Below are positions 42,208 to 50,820 of a stretch of DNA of 64,000 nt, in pieces; the stretch's first letter is position 1; each line of letters opens with the position of its first letter. The stretch covers positions 1-64,000 of the forward strand of contig NZ_JABELD010000037.1 of NCBI RefSeq assembly GCF_018853445.1. Reading direction: 5' to 3'. The translations under genes and the position numbers were made by a program. This DNA is from Acidithiobacillus concretivorus. Lineage in GTDB: Bacteria > Pseudomonadota > Gammaproteobacteria > Acidithiobacillales > Acidithiobacillaceae. The notes beneath the pieces were generated by a model that saw nothing but the letters and a program-made list of their open reading frames with translations, searched no databases and was not told the origin of the DNA.

Positions 42208-43836
42208 CTAAGGAGCAACTGGAGGAACTTTATTACCAAATTGACGCATATATACACGCATGGTTTTATCTGCTACAGACTCACGAATAGCCAGATAAAA
42301 TACGCTGAGAGCCAAAACCGCCAAGGCCCCCATGCTGGGGAAAAATGCCAAATAACCCAGACCGCCAAGATCTTTGGGTCCAATCCAACTGATGGCCCAC
42401 ATCCCTATAAAGTAGGGAAATATCCACCACATATATTGCCAGCCCATTTCTGCCCAGCGACCTTTTCGAAAAATTCCAGTAAGCGCATAAATCGCTAATA
42501 ACACAAATAACGTAATAAAAATAAAGTTCAGCGTGCGCAAACCTGACCAGTAAACAATCCAGGTAGATACCACAAAGGCGATAGGGGCCAGCACCGGTGC
42601 CCCCCACAAACGAAATGAACGCTCCAGATTCGGCATGGCCTTGCGAATCTGAATCAGGGCAATGGGCCCGATAGAGTACGAAAGCACCGTCATGGAGGCA
42701 ATATATCCGACCATTTTCTGCCAGGATGGGAAAGGCAGAAAGAATATAATGCCGACGAAGAATAAGAGAATAAGTGTCACCCAGGGAACGCCATGCCGAT
42801 TGATTTTATTCAGCCACCTGGGGGCTGCGCCGGTTTCAGCCGTAGCCAAAGTGACCCGTGCCGCAGTAGTCGTGTAAATCAGCCCGGTACCTGCGGGCGA
42901 AATAAAAGCATCCACATACAGTAATGTCGCCAACCAACCAATCCCCACCGCCGCTGCCAAGGCCGCAAAGGGACCATTCACCCCCTCGAAATGCAAATGC
43001 ACCCATCCATCTTTAGCAATATCCGCAGGATTCACCGCACCGAGAAAGGCCACCTGAACGGCGATGTAAACTGCCGAAGCAATCAGCACCGAACCGACAA
43101 CCGCAATAGGCACATCCCGCTTGGGATTTTTACTTTCCCCGGCCAAATCTATGGCATGACGAAAACCCAGCAAACTGAATATGACCCCACCGCTGGCAAT
43201 CGCGATAAACATGCCATGCACATCCGTCAAGGTATTGTGGGCGCGCACATGAAAGTTTCCAGGATGCCAGGCCACCACAATCAACATCACCGCCGTTAAT
43301 AAAGGAATACCAATTTTCCACCAGGTCGCCGCATTATTGACTTTAAGTACCCAGCCAATCACCATGAAATTGGTGACCACAAACAAGCCGAGCATAATCA
43401 CGGCAATCAAAAATCCAAAACTACTCAGCAAATCCGTATGCGGCTGCAACAGACCCGGATAATAATTGTTGGCATAGGTCAATACGGCCGTCACTTCCAG
43501 AGGGGCGATGGAAGCGTAGGAAAGAAATAAAATCCAGCTCCACATATGCCCGACAATAGGTCCATTGCCAACATGAGCCAGATGAACCACCGCCCCGGCA
43601 CGCGGAATCATGGGTGCCAACTCGGCAAACACCAAGGCCAACAAAAGAATGGCCGCCGCCCCGAGAATCCAGGAACCAATGGCCAATGGCCCTGCCATTT
43701 GCGCCGTGAACAAGGGCCCGAATAACCAGCCAGAGCCAATAGATGCACCTACACAAGCTAATATCAGGCCAACAAGTCCGCCTTCACGTTTTAGCGCATT
43801 TTTTTGAGAAGTGTCGGATTTCCTGGACACAGGCAT
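42208..43836 (-). CDS. APC-family amino acid permease
   Basis: This 542-residue protein has about 12-14 transmembrane helices. The first helix has GLVGLILACVGASIGSGWLFGP, the Gly-rich substrate-binding break of the APC superfamily. The GFRHAIDLAGESKNPKRDVPIAV segment is the classic loop after helix six. It imports or exchanges an amino acid or polyamine; the substrate cannot be told from sequence. It stands alone, upstream of the DUF202 gene, with a strongly AT-rich region of about 120 bases before its start. Confidence 0.9.
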   Translation of the reverse strand: MPVSRKSDTSQKNALKREGGLVGLILACVGASIGSGWLFGPLFTAQMAGPLAIGSWILGAAAILLLALVFAELAPMIPRAGAVVHLAHVGNGPIVGHMWSWILFLSYASIAPLEVTAVLTYANNYYPGLLQPHTDLLSSFGFLIAVIMLGLFVVTNFMVIGWVLKVNNAATWWKIGIPLLTAVMLIVVAWHPGNFHVRAHNTLTDVHGMFIAIASGGVIFSLLGFRHAIDLAGESKNPKRDVPIAVVGSVLIASAVYIAVQVAFLGAVNPADIAKDGWVHLHFEGVNGPFAALAAAVGIGWLATLLYVDAFISPAGTGLIYTTTAARVTLATAETGAAPRWLNKINRHGVPWVTLILLFFVGIIFFLPFPSWQKMVGYIASMTVLSYSIGPIALIQIRKAMPNLERSFRLWGAPVLAPIAFVVSTWIVYWSGLRTLNFIFITLFVLLAIYALTGIFRKGRWAEMGWQYMWWIFPYFIGMWAISWIGPKDLGGLGYLAFFPSMGALAVLALSVFYLAIRESVADKTMRVYMRQFGNKVPPVAP

Positions 43837-43859
43837 GTTCGAACCTCCTGATTAAAAAA

Positions 43860-44207
43860 TATGACAAAAAATTGCAGCTGGACAAATGGTATTTATTTTT
43901 ATAATAAAAAATGTTGAATATAATTTTTTATATTTATCTCATATTTATATAAAAAAGTCAATTTTTATATAAATTGCAGTACGAAGAAGTATTCTAATTT
44001 ATCATGCTGATGCGCAAAAAAGTCGAAAACGCAACGGCAAGACGTAAGGGGACCTCTTTGCTCCCCTGTGATGCCCATTTCGAGTCCCAGCCTGACGTAT
44101 CGCTGTTCTCCAATGAACAAGATCACACGGGTTCTGACTGATTATGGGTTTCCTGTGAAAGCGGGAATTTCTGCACTGGTTGCGCGCCGATCCACTGGCG
44201 GCGGAAG
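43860..44207. other. AT-rich intergenic region and unassigned transcript candidate before pilC
   Basis: Bases 43860-43990 are very AT-rich (runs such as TTTATATAAA) and could hold promoters for both flanking genes. Bases 44000-44207 return to normal composition but contain no convincing gene: a 44-codon frame from the ATG at 44003 has no recognisable features. The segment leads into a terminator at 44208-44258, so a leader RNA or small RNA is possible. I do not recognise a known RNA family in it. Confidence 0.4.
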
Positions 44208-44258
44208 ACAACCTGGCACAGGAGGACACAACGCGCTTTACACAGGTTGTTTTTTTTT
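44208..44258 (+). terminator. Terminator-like hairpin before pilC
   Basis: ACAACCTG (44208-44215) pairs perfectly with CAGGTTGT (44243-44250) across a 27-base loop and is followed by a run of T to 44258. It ends 43 bases before the pilC start, and no gene on this strand lies within 2 kb upstream, so it must end a leader or small RNA, or act as an attenuator for the pilus operon. Confidence 0.65.
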
Positions 44259-44301
44259 ATATCTAGGCTAGATAACGCTTCGAGTAACGAGGAGAGCTTG
44301 T

Positions 44302-45555
44302 ATGGCAACAGCACTAGGAAAAAAGACGGCGGTAAAAGAGGCGAAGACCTACGACTTCGTCTGGGAAGCTACCCTGCCCGGCGCCAAGGACAAAAAGAAA
44401 GGCGAAATGAACGCTGCCAGCGCCAATGTGGTGCGGGCTTCCCTGCGCAAGCAGGGGCTTGTACCGGTTACCATCCGCAAAGTTCCGCAGCCCCTGTTTG
44501 GCGAAAAAGGCGTCAAGGAAGCCCAACTGGTCGTCATGGTCCGCCAGCTTTCCACCATGATCAACGCCGGAGTACCGTTGGTACAGGCTTTTGAATTACT
44601 GATTACCGCCACCCAGGGCGCAGCCATGAAAAAATTGCTCAAGGGTATTCTAAAGCATCTTAAAGAAGGCGAGTCTCTTTCGCAGTCTATGGCGCATTTC
44701 CCCAAATATTTTGACCGCCTGTTTGTCTCCTTGATAGCCGCCGGTGAACAAGGCGGTATTCTCGACACCATTTTGCTGCGTCTGGCCGAATACCGCGAAA
44801 AAACCCTGGCCCTCAACAAAAAGGTCAAATCCGCCATGTTTTATCCGGCAGCCATCATTACCGTCATGCTGGTAGTGGTGGTAATTTTGATGATTTTCGT
44901 GATTCCGGTATTTTCGCAACTGTTCAGCAGCTTTGGGGCCACCCTGCCCCTGCTCACCCAGATTGTCATCAACATTTCCAACTGGATGAAAAGTCACTGG
45001 TATATTGTGGTGCTACTGCCCATTGCCGCCGTCTGGCTGTTTATTTTCACCTACAAGCGCAGCCTGCCCTTCAAAACCGTCATTGACCGGATTTCCCTGA
45101 AAATTCCGGTGCTCGGTGACATTTTATTGAAAGGCGCTGTCGCCCGCTTCATGCGTACCCTGTCCACCATGCAGGCGGCAGGGGTGCCTATTCTGGAAGC
45201 CTTGGAAACTCTCTCGAAAGTTTCCGGCAATGTGGTCATTGAAAAAAGCGTCTTAAGGTCCCGTAATGACGTCGCCGCCGGTGGTCGTATCAGCACCCGC
45301 CTCAAAACCGATGGCGTCTTTCCCATCATGGCCACGCAAATGCTGTCTATTGGCGAAGAAACCGGCGCCATCGAAACCATGTCCGCCAAAGTCGCCGACT
45401 TTTACGAAAACGATGTGGAAGAATCCGTGAATCGCCTCTCCACCCTCATGGAGCCCATGATCATGGTGGTGCTGGGTGTGATTGTCGGCACCCTAGTCAT
45501 TGCCATGTACATGCCGATCTTCAAGATGGGCGCAGTGGTGACGCATGGGGGGTAA
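44302..45555 (+). CDS. pilC: Type IV pilus inner membrane platform protein PilC
   Basis: This 417-residue PilC/GspF-family protein has two T2SSF domains, each ending in transmembrane helices (VVVILMIFVIPVFSQLFSSFG and the final VVLGVIVGTLVIAMYMPIF). The family motifs VRQLSTMINAGVPLVQAFELL and LSTMQAAGVPILEALETL mark the start of each repeat. The N-terminal region (AKTYDFVWEATLPGAKDKKKG) is the usual PilC extension. It organises the pilus assembly motor in the inner membrane. The ATPases PilB/PilT and the peptidase PilD are not in the window. It overlaps the following prepilin gene. Confidence 0.94.
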   Translation: MATALGKKTAVKEAKTYDFVWEATLPGAKDKKKGEMNAASANVVRASLRKQGLVPVTIRKVPQPLFGEKGVKEAQLVVMVRQLSTMINAGVPLVQAFELLITATQGAAMKKLLKGILKHLKEGESLSQSMAHFPKYFDRLFVSLIAAGEQGGILDTILLRLAEYREKTLALNKKVKSAMFYPAAIITVMLVVVVILMIFVIPVFSQLFSSFGATLPLLTQIVINISNWMKSHWYIVVLLPIAAVWLFIFTYKRSLPFKTVIDRISLKIPVLGDILLKGAVARFMRTLSTMQAAGVPILEALETLSKVSGNVVIEKSVLRSRNDVAAGGRISTRLKTDGVFPIMATQMLSIGEETGAIETMSAKVADFYENDVEESVNRLSTLMEPMIMVVLGVIVGTLVIAMYMPIFKMGAVVTHGG

Positions 45556-46027
45556 ACATTGGGTTCAGCCTCCCCATCAACGGGGTATGACCTTAGTGGA
45601 ATTAGTCGTGCTCCTCGCCATCATCGGCATTTTGGCCAGTATTGCGATCCCCTTTTATGGTTATCAGGTTTCTCAAGCCAAACAAGGTACGGCACTTGCC
45701 AATAGCAAGGCGGCTATTGCCCAATTATACGTAACAGCACTGACCGACGAAGGTGCCAATCTAACCGTGACGCCTTCTGCTGGCAAGAGCGCGACAACAC
45801 TGACGATCAGTGCTTTGGGCAGCGATCGATATTATCAGACTTATCACTTGCCGTCGGGAAATACACTGTATCTGAACAACCAGGTGCTGAGCTGCTTATC
45901 ACTCAATCCCAAAGGGATTCCCGTTACGACTCCGGCGTGCTCCATCCTGCCGCAGACAGTCAACACGGTCCCTCCTTTGAACTGGAGCATACGCAATGCC
46001 ACTGGCGAGACGGTTTCCTTTGAATAA
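45545..46027 (+). CDS. Type IV prepilin (PilA/PilE-like)
   Basis: This 160-residue prepilin has the processing site G-MTLVELVVLLAIIGILASI, with cleavage after Gly14 and Glu at mature position 5, and a basic/polar leader. The body contains a C-terminal pair of cysteines about 15 residues apart, the usual pilin disulfide loop. It overlaps pilC by 11 bases and the next prepilin gene by 32. It could be the major subunit or a pseudopilin-like minor subunit. Confidence 0.88.
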   Translation: MGGKHWVQPPHQRGMTLVELVVLLAIIGILASIAIPFYGYQVSQAKQGTALANSKAAIAQLYVTALTDEGANLTVTPSAGKSATTLTISALGSDRYYQTYHLPSGNTLYLNNQVLSCLSLNPKGIPVTTPACSILPQTVNTVPPLNWSIRNATGETVSFE

Positions 46028-46490
46028 TAGTCAAGAACAGGGCTTCAGCCTCACGGAGGTCATGATTGCTGCTGCCATATTTGTCATTGCAGCGGTGGGT
46101 ATTGCCGCCATTCTGGTACGCTCCAACCAGCAAATCATCACAGCAGAACAGGTACTCAATACCCAGCAATATGGAATGACGAACAGTTCTAATGCCAATA
46201 TCAGTGCGGCGACTATTTCCTCCCAGATTCAGGGCGTCACAACAACCTCTGTATCAGTCAGTATTACCGTTCCTCCGCCGGGGCAATCATCCAGTTGTAG
46301 CGGCGGGTTGATAGGTATCGTGGGGACTGTGGTGACCAATCTGGCCCAATTTCTTCTGGGAGCCAGTTATACGCCCGCATCGGGGGCAACGCCGGTCTCC
46401 TCAACAGTTTCGGTGCAACTGCAGTCTATTCAACAGCCCTCTTCATCACAAAATTCGTCACAAAACAATCTCGCCTGGTGGTTGCCGTGA
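45996..46490 (+). CDS. Minor prepilin, PilV-like
   Basis: This 164-residue protein has a prepilin leader ending in QEQG, followed by FSLTEVMIAAAIFVIAAVGIAAI, with Glu at mature position 5. The tail is rich in Ser, Thr and Gln, ending in a low-complexity SSSQNSSQN stretch. Its position second in the prepilin series and its length fit PilV/PilI-type minor pilins that prime pilus assembly. Overlaps on both sides show tight coupling. Confidence 0.82.
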   Translation: MPLARRFPLNNSQEQGFSLTEVMIAAAIFVIAAVGIAAILVRSNQQIITAEQVLNTQQYGMTNSSNANISAATISSQIQGVTTTSVSVSITVPPPGQSSSCSGGLIGIVGTVVTNLAQFLLGASYTPASGATPVSSTVSVQLQSIQQPSSSQNSSQNNLAWWLP

Positions 46491-47266
46491 ATAAACCCAC
46501 TCACGCCAGCACATTTCATCTGGAAGCGGGCCTGTCTTTGATTGAAATCCTCATTGCCATGGCTATTGCGGCCATTCTCAGCGTGGGCGTCTTCACCACC
46601 ATGTCTGCCGCCTACCAGAATCAGATCACGGCCCACTATCTGACCCAGCGCGTTATTCAGACCGAGATCATGAAAGCCGCCCTGAACACGACTTTGGCCA
46701 ACGCCGGCAATGCGGACGCCATCACTTTTTCAGCGGCAACAATATCTTCTTCAACCCCGGTACAACCTTTCAATCTGTTCGGCCTCATCGGCAATCTGTT
46801 GTTCGGAACCTGCAATACCGGTTTGATTAGCGGTATTTATAGCGATGTTACGAACTTTCTGGATACCCTCCTTTTGGGCCAGCCCAGCAGCACTAACGGC
46901 AATACCACCACTACCAGCAGTACCATAGCTTCCATTACCGGACTAAACATCAGTCCGGACTCTGCAACTTTTGGCTGGTATACGAATAATAGCGGGGTCC
47001 CTGTCGCCTGTACCGGAACGCTGACAATTACCGGGGGCATCATGCTCTACGCAGTGACGGGTGGTACTGCCTGTACCGGCAACGAATCTGCCTCAGCCAT
47101 TACGGATTACCCGGTGGGTAATGGCTGGTCTTTTTCTGGTCCCGTCAGTAACACCGCCTGTATGGGTCTTGGGTTTCCTGATAATGGTGCTAATGCCCTG
47201 ATTGCCGTAAAAGCAGCGGCCCGTGGACTTTCCCAGACAATGGTGAGTGTATGTGTACCTCAATGA
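46487..47266 (+). CDS. Minor prepilin, PilW-like
   Basis: This protein of about 259 residues has the cleavage motif EAG-LSLIEILIAMAIAAILSVGVF and a long Ser/Thr-rich globular region with several cysteines, as in PilW. I choose the GTG at 46487, which overlaps the previous stop as GTGA and follows GGTGG; a GTG at 46478 is also in frame. It ends in an ATGA overlap with the PilX-like gene. Confidence 0.8.
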   Translation: MNKPTHASTFHLEAGLSLIEILIAMAIAAILSVGVFTTMSAAYQNQITAHYLTQRVIQTEIMKAALNTTLANAGNADAITFSAATISSSTPVQPFNLFGLIGNLLFGTCNTGLISGIYSDVTNFLDTLLLGQPSSTNGNTTTTSSTIASITGLNISPDSATFGWYTNNSGVPVACTGTLTITGGIMLYAVTGGTACTGNESASAITDYPVGNGWSFSGPVSNTACMGLGFPDNGANALIAVKAAARGLSQTMVSVCVPQ

Positions 47267-49386
47267 ATCATAAAGTCAGATCGCAAGAAAACATGCCTGT
47301 CAGCAACGGAGAGTCTGGAGCAGTTTTATTGCTCAGTGTGATTGTTCTGGCAATTTTATTGGGTTTTATTGCCTGGAGTACCTTATCCACCACTAAAACA
47401 GCCCTGACCAGCGCATACCAGATGAGTAATGATAATCAGGCTCGTGTCGCCGCACTGGTGGGGGTTTCTGCATTGACACAATATGCTAACGATATTTATC
47501 AACACCCTGACGATGCCAGCAATGGCTCATCGAATTGTACCCAGGGTGGGGGTTTACTGGGGGGGCTTTTAGGTGGACTCTGCAATCTTACAACAGGAGT
47601 TGTTTCCGGGTTGCTGGGCAGTGCCGGAACCAGCACGCCGATACCCAACGGTGGCAATGGTGGCGTGGCAGTTTACATGCACGCCGGGACAATGGCACAA
47701 GCCACACTAAGTAATACGGCGCCTTTTCTTGGAGCCACTGTCAGCGCATACGTGCTCAGCAATTCCTTTATGCCAGCAGACTCCCTTAGCAATCCCCATA
47801 CGGCATCAGCTCCAGGCTTGATTACCATCGTATCCCAGGGTGCCAGTGGGCACGCGCGTGCGACTGCAGTTGCGGTGCTTGGGTTGGGACCTTCCGGTAG
47901 TTCTACGGGGAGTATTCAGGGGAATGTTCCTGTAAACCTGAGCGGGAATACCACATTCAGCGGAAGTATAAACCTTATTGGCGGGTCAAATAGCAGCCTT
48001 TCAACCAAAGGGACCTTAGGGAGTTCCGGTAGTTTTTCTGGATTCAACACGATCATATCCACGCAATCAATGACTTTGAGCGGCAGCAGTGGTTCTGGTA
48101 ATCTATTTTCCGATCAAAGCATAACCATCACTGGTTCTGGCAATTATGGCTCTCTCAAATCGCTTGAGAACGTGACCATCGGTGGCAGTGTGAATGCCCA
48201 GATCATTCAGACAAACGGTACCACGACGCTCAACTCCAGTTCAAAAGTGAGTACGATAACGTCTATTGGTGATGTAACGTTGCAATCTGGAACATCGGTA
48301 AGCAATCTATCTACCCAGGCTAACGTATCTGCTACTAATGCCACGGTAGGGACAGCTAATGTTCAAGGTAATTATAGTGAGTCTAGTAATGGTTCAGCCG
48401 CGAGCGGCGATGTTGGCGGATCTATTTCATTTCCCAGTTCGAATCTCAACGTAAATCTCACCCACACACCGGGGTTGCAAGTTCCCATAACTCCACTAAC
48501 CGCCGCAACCCTATCGTCACCAGCAGTGAACGCTGTTGCCATGAAGAGTCTAGCTAATTATGCTTTCACTCCACCGCCAAGCGATTCAGTAAATGGGATA
48601 TCCGCCACTGTACTCGTGAATAATGTCAATGGCATCCCCAATGGTACTTACTATCTTTATGATAGTGGTGGAACCAACGATTACTTGGTCACCAGCAATA
48701 CACAACCATCAACATTCATCAATGCCTATAAAATAGGCAACGGTTACAGTGCCTATAATTCCGATATCAATTATAGTAACGGGACGTGGAAGCTGGAAGG
48801 AAATACTGGGTCGACATCAGACATTGCCCCCGGTGTATTGTGGTTTTCGGGCAACGTTAACGTCGCGGATGGAACCTATTTTAACAGTATCATTGCAACC
48901 GGTAATATAACAACAGCCGGTCAGAGCCGGGTTTATGCTGTCAACTATGCGGGCGGCACTACGCCTCCAGAAAATGTATGCACGAATACCGGGTACAGTA
49001 CCGGTGGAGTTTTAGGCATTGGGGCAACCACTATCAATCCTTCTAACTTTTGCGGTACGTCTTCCACATCGACCTTCAATCCTGCGTCAGTAGGAAATAT
49101 TGCTCTACTCGCTGGCGGAGATGTAAGCCTTGGGGCCAGCATTGTCGTATATGGAGATGTCATTGCTGGAGATGTCATCAACACCAGTGGCAGTACAACA
49201 ATTTATGGATACTTGACGTCAGCGGGTATGGATAGTGGAACAAACTCATTCGGTGCAAGTACTACCGTCAACGTACAGAATCTACCTTCAACATTCACCG
49301 CAACGGTTCCACCCACATGGAGCAGTACGGCACCAGCTTCATCCACCGCATCTTCTTTAGTTCTGCGTTCACTGTATTGGGAGTGA
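47263..49386 (+). CDS. Large PilX-like pilus-associated protein with Ser/Thr/Gly-rich repeat body
   Basis: This 707-residue protein begins like PilX (SGAVLLLSVIVLAILLGFIAWSTLSTTKTAL), with one hydrophobic helix and the PilX-type NDNQARVAALVG segment. Typical PilX is about 150-200 residues, so some 500 residues are extra. The middle (about 210-390) repeats short strands of the type SGSxxxSGxxTI and VTIGGSVNAQII, which suggests a beta-solenoid like that of bactofilins or adhesins. The C terminus has another such block (NVADGTYFNSIIATGNITTAG). It would sit at the pilus tip or act as a surface adhesin. The ATG at 47263 overlaps the previous stop. Confidence 0.8.
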   Translation: MNHKVRSQENMPVSNGESGAVLLLSVIVLAILLGFIAWSTLSTTKTALTSAYQMSNDNQARVAALVGVSALTQYANDIYQHPDDASNGSSNCTQGGGLLGGLLGGLCNLTTGVVSGLLGSAGTSTPIPNGGNGGVAVYMHAGTMAQATLSNTAPFLGATVSAYVLSNSFMPADSLSNPHTASAPGLITIVSQGASGHARATAVAVLGLGPSGSSTGSIQGNVPVNLSGNTTFSGSINLIGGSNSSLSTKGTLGSSGSFSGFNTIISTQSMTLSGSSGSGNLFSDQSITITGSGNYGSLKSLENVTIGGSVNAQIIQTNGTTTLNSSSKVSTITSIGDVTLQSGTSVSNLSTQANVSATNATVGTANVQGNYSESSNGSAASGDVGGSISFPSSNLNVNLTHTPGLQVPITPLTAATLSSPAVNAVAMKSLANYAFTPPPSDSVNGISATVLVNNVNGIPNGTYYLYDSGGTNDYLVTSNTQPSTFINAYKIGNGYSAYNSDINYSNGTWKLEGNTGSTSDIAPGVLWFSGNVNVADGTYFNSIIATGNITTAGQSRVYAVNYAGGTTPPENVCTNTGYSTGGVLGIGATTINPSNFCGTSSTSTFNPASVGNIALLAGGDVSLGASIVVYGDVIAGDVINTSGSTTIYGYLTSAGMDSGTNSFGASTTVNVQNLPSTFTATVPPTWSSTAPASSTASSLVLRSLYWE

Positions 49387-49419
49387 GTAAAATCAATTCG
49401 CTTGTTGCCTCGTTGTTGG

Positions 49420-49899
49420 TAACCAAGGTTGTATGGTGGACCCGCAAACCGGGTCAGCAGACTGTGTGGCAGATAGCAGGCTACTTCTGCCTTCCACAGA
49501 GACGTCTCATGGGAAAGTCCTGCCGCCACCAGTCCAGCAGCGTCGCAGGGTGCGTCCGGGCACGTTGAGCAGCGCACAAACCGCCTGGGCACCCGGTGTT
49601 CTGGCGGTCAGCCGACCAGCCATCAGCAGGATCACCAGGGCCAGATAGACCCGGCGCCCGAAAAACCGTACAGAAGGAGAGGTTCTGCGCTTGCGGCAGT
49701 GACTACAGCAGAAACTGAAACGCGAGGCGTACGCTATTCTGATATCCCGTAAACAGCCTCTGGGCTTGCGCGGATAGTCTGCCCGATGCCACTTCCCGCC
49801 ACAGTCACAGCGGGTGGTCCTGGTTTCTTCGGCAAGGGCTTCATCTACGCGGTACAACCACTGAAATATTTTGGGGTCCTGCAGGAGGTTATGGCACAC
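49420..49899 (-). pseudogene. Transposon-associated zinc-finger protein, frameshifted and truncated
   Basis: The minus-strand frame 49507-49899 begins MCHNLLQDPKIFQWLYRVDE and has two Cys pairs (CDCGG and CCSHCRKR) followed by SVRFFGRRVYLALVILLMAG, a pattern I associate with a conserved protein found next to transposase genes. It breaks off after GRTLRRCW. The expected continuation (SHETSLWKAEVACYLPHSLL) is found in another frame just after, so a frameshift lies near 49530. Similarity ends near 49430, right beside the pilus gene. It looks like a decayed insertion remnant. Confidence 0.55.
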
Positions 49900-50093
49900 T
49901 ATTGAGGTCCTTATTCTTGGTCAAAAAAAGTGACACTCCCCCAATAGGCGCTTTTGTTCAAGTTCTTTGAGGGGGGTTACCCTCAGCCCCTCACGCTACG
50001 TGACCGTCAGCGCGTCTAAAACCATCAATGTCTCTGACCGTACTCACAGTACTGCCCTCAATTTAACATTGGATGATGGCAGATTTTCTCGGG

Positions 50094-50306
50094 TCAAGAG
50101 AGTTCGAGACGGCGCTCAATGCGTCCGACGCGCTCAGCCAGCTTGTCCGGCGTGATCTGCTGCCTGGCATCGGTTTCCTCACTCAGATTAATCTCACGCT
50201 TCACCAGAGTCATAGATTGCTCCAGGCCAGACATACGGTGTTTCAGCTCGCCCATATCCTCAGCGATTTGATCCACACGCCCCCGTATATGGCGCAGGTG
50301 TTCCAA
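50094..50306 (-). CDS. Short coiled-coil protein fragment, function unknown
   Basis: This frame of 70 residues from a TTG has strong heptads (LRHIRGRVDQIAEDMGELKH, ending RVGRIERRLEL), matching a type of small conserved coiled-coil protein often found in accessory DNA. In-frame codons continue upstream without an ATG or GTG and merge with the end of the Fic fragment at about 50327. It may be intact with a TTG start or may have lost its 5' end in the rearrangement. No function can be assigned. Confidence 0.45.
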   Translation of the reverse strand: MEHLRHIRGRVDQIAEDMGELKHRMSGLEQSMTLVKREINLSEETDARQQITPDKLAERVGRIERRLELS

Positions 50307-50326
50307 AACTTGGCGTTTCCTGCTCG

Positions 50327-50509
50327 TACAAAACCGTAGGCAATCGCTGCTGCATGGATGATCGGTGAAACATTTCCCGCCTTCATCCGTTTATGGGAAT
50401 CGATTAGACCCGACATCAGACCTGGCAGGTCATCCGGCTTTGGACAGATGAAATGTATAATCTTCGACGCCTGGACGATCAGCGTCATTTGTACTAACGT
50501 TGAGTACAA
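50327..50509 (-). pseudogene. Fic-domain protein, internal fragment
   Basis: The frame reads FICPKPDDLPGLMSGLIDSH, then KRMKAGNVSPIIHAAAIAYGFV, which is the stretch that in Fic proteins immediately precedes the catalytic motif HPFxDGNGR. Here the similarity stops at AYGFV and the sequence changes to unrelated codons, so the active site is missing. The upstream part of the Fic gene is also absent. It is a remnant of a Fic AMP-transferase or antitoxin-like gene. Confidence 0.6.
50489..50509. promoter_or_regulatory. Palindromic operator of the toxin-antitoxin pair
   Basis: TTGTACT-AACGTTG-AGTACAA is a perfect 7-base inverted repeat, 23 bases before the antitoxin start, followed by another GTACA at 50511-50515. 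RHH antitoxins such as TacA bind palindromes of this kind to repress their own operon. Confidence 0.6.
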
Positions 50510-50532
50510 TGTACACCACGAGGACGGTTACC

Positions 50533-50820
50533 ATGCTGACCACCAATGCTACGACACGCTCTGCCCGCCTCGGACTGCGTGCGACACCGGCTCAGGAAAC
50601 TGTGCTGCGTCGCGCCGCCGAGGTCGCCCATAAATCGCTGACCGATTTCATTCTCGATGCTGCTTATCAGGCTGCCGAGCAGACCCTGCTCGACCAGCGC
50701 CTGTTCATGGTGACCGGCAGACAGTATCAAGCGATTCTGGAAATGCTGGATCGGCCTGAAACTGACAACCCCGGATTAGCCGACCTGTTCTCCCGACCTC
50801 CGGTGTGGACCAAGAAATGA
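50533..50820 (+). CDS. tacA: TacA-type antitoxin (DUF1778, ribbon-helix-helix)
   Basis: This 95-residue protein has an N-terminal ribbon-helix-helix with RSARLGLRATPAQETVLRRA and LTDFILDAAYQAAEQTL, the DUF1778 pattern. Its C-terminal tail (about 60-95) should wrap the toxin. The ATG at 50533 follows GAGGACGG; an upstream frame start at 50500 would overlap the operator. The stop overlaps the toxin start as ATGA. It neutralises the acetyltransferase toxin and represses the operon. Confidence 0.88.
   Translation: MLTTNATTRSARLGLRATPAQETVLRRAAEVAHKSLTDFILDAAYQAAEQTLLDQRLFMVTGRQYQAILEMLDRPETDNPGLADLFSRPPVWTKK

Noticed and set aside
44003-44138. A 44-codon frame and other short frames before pilC as genes
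   Set aside because: No ribosome site, no recognisable motif and low protein character; the region is better described as an unassigned leader.
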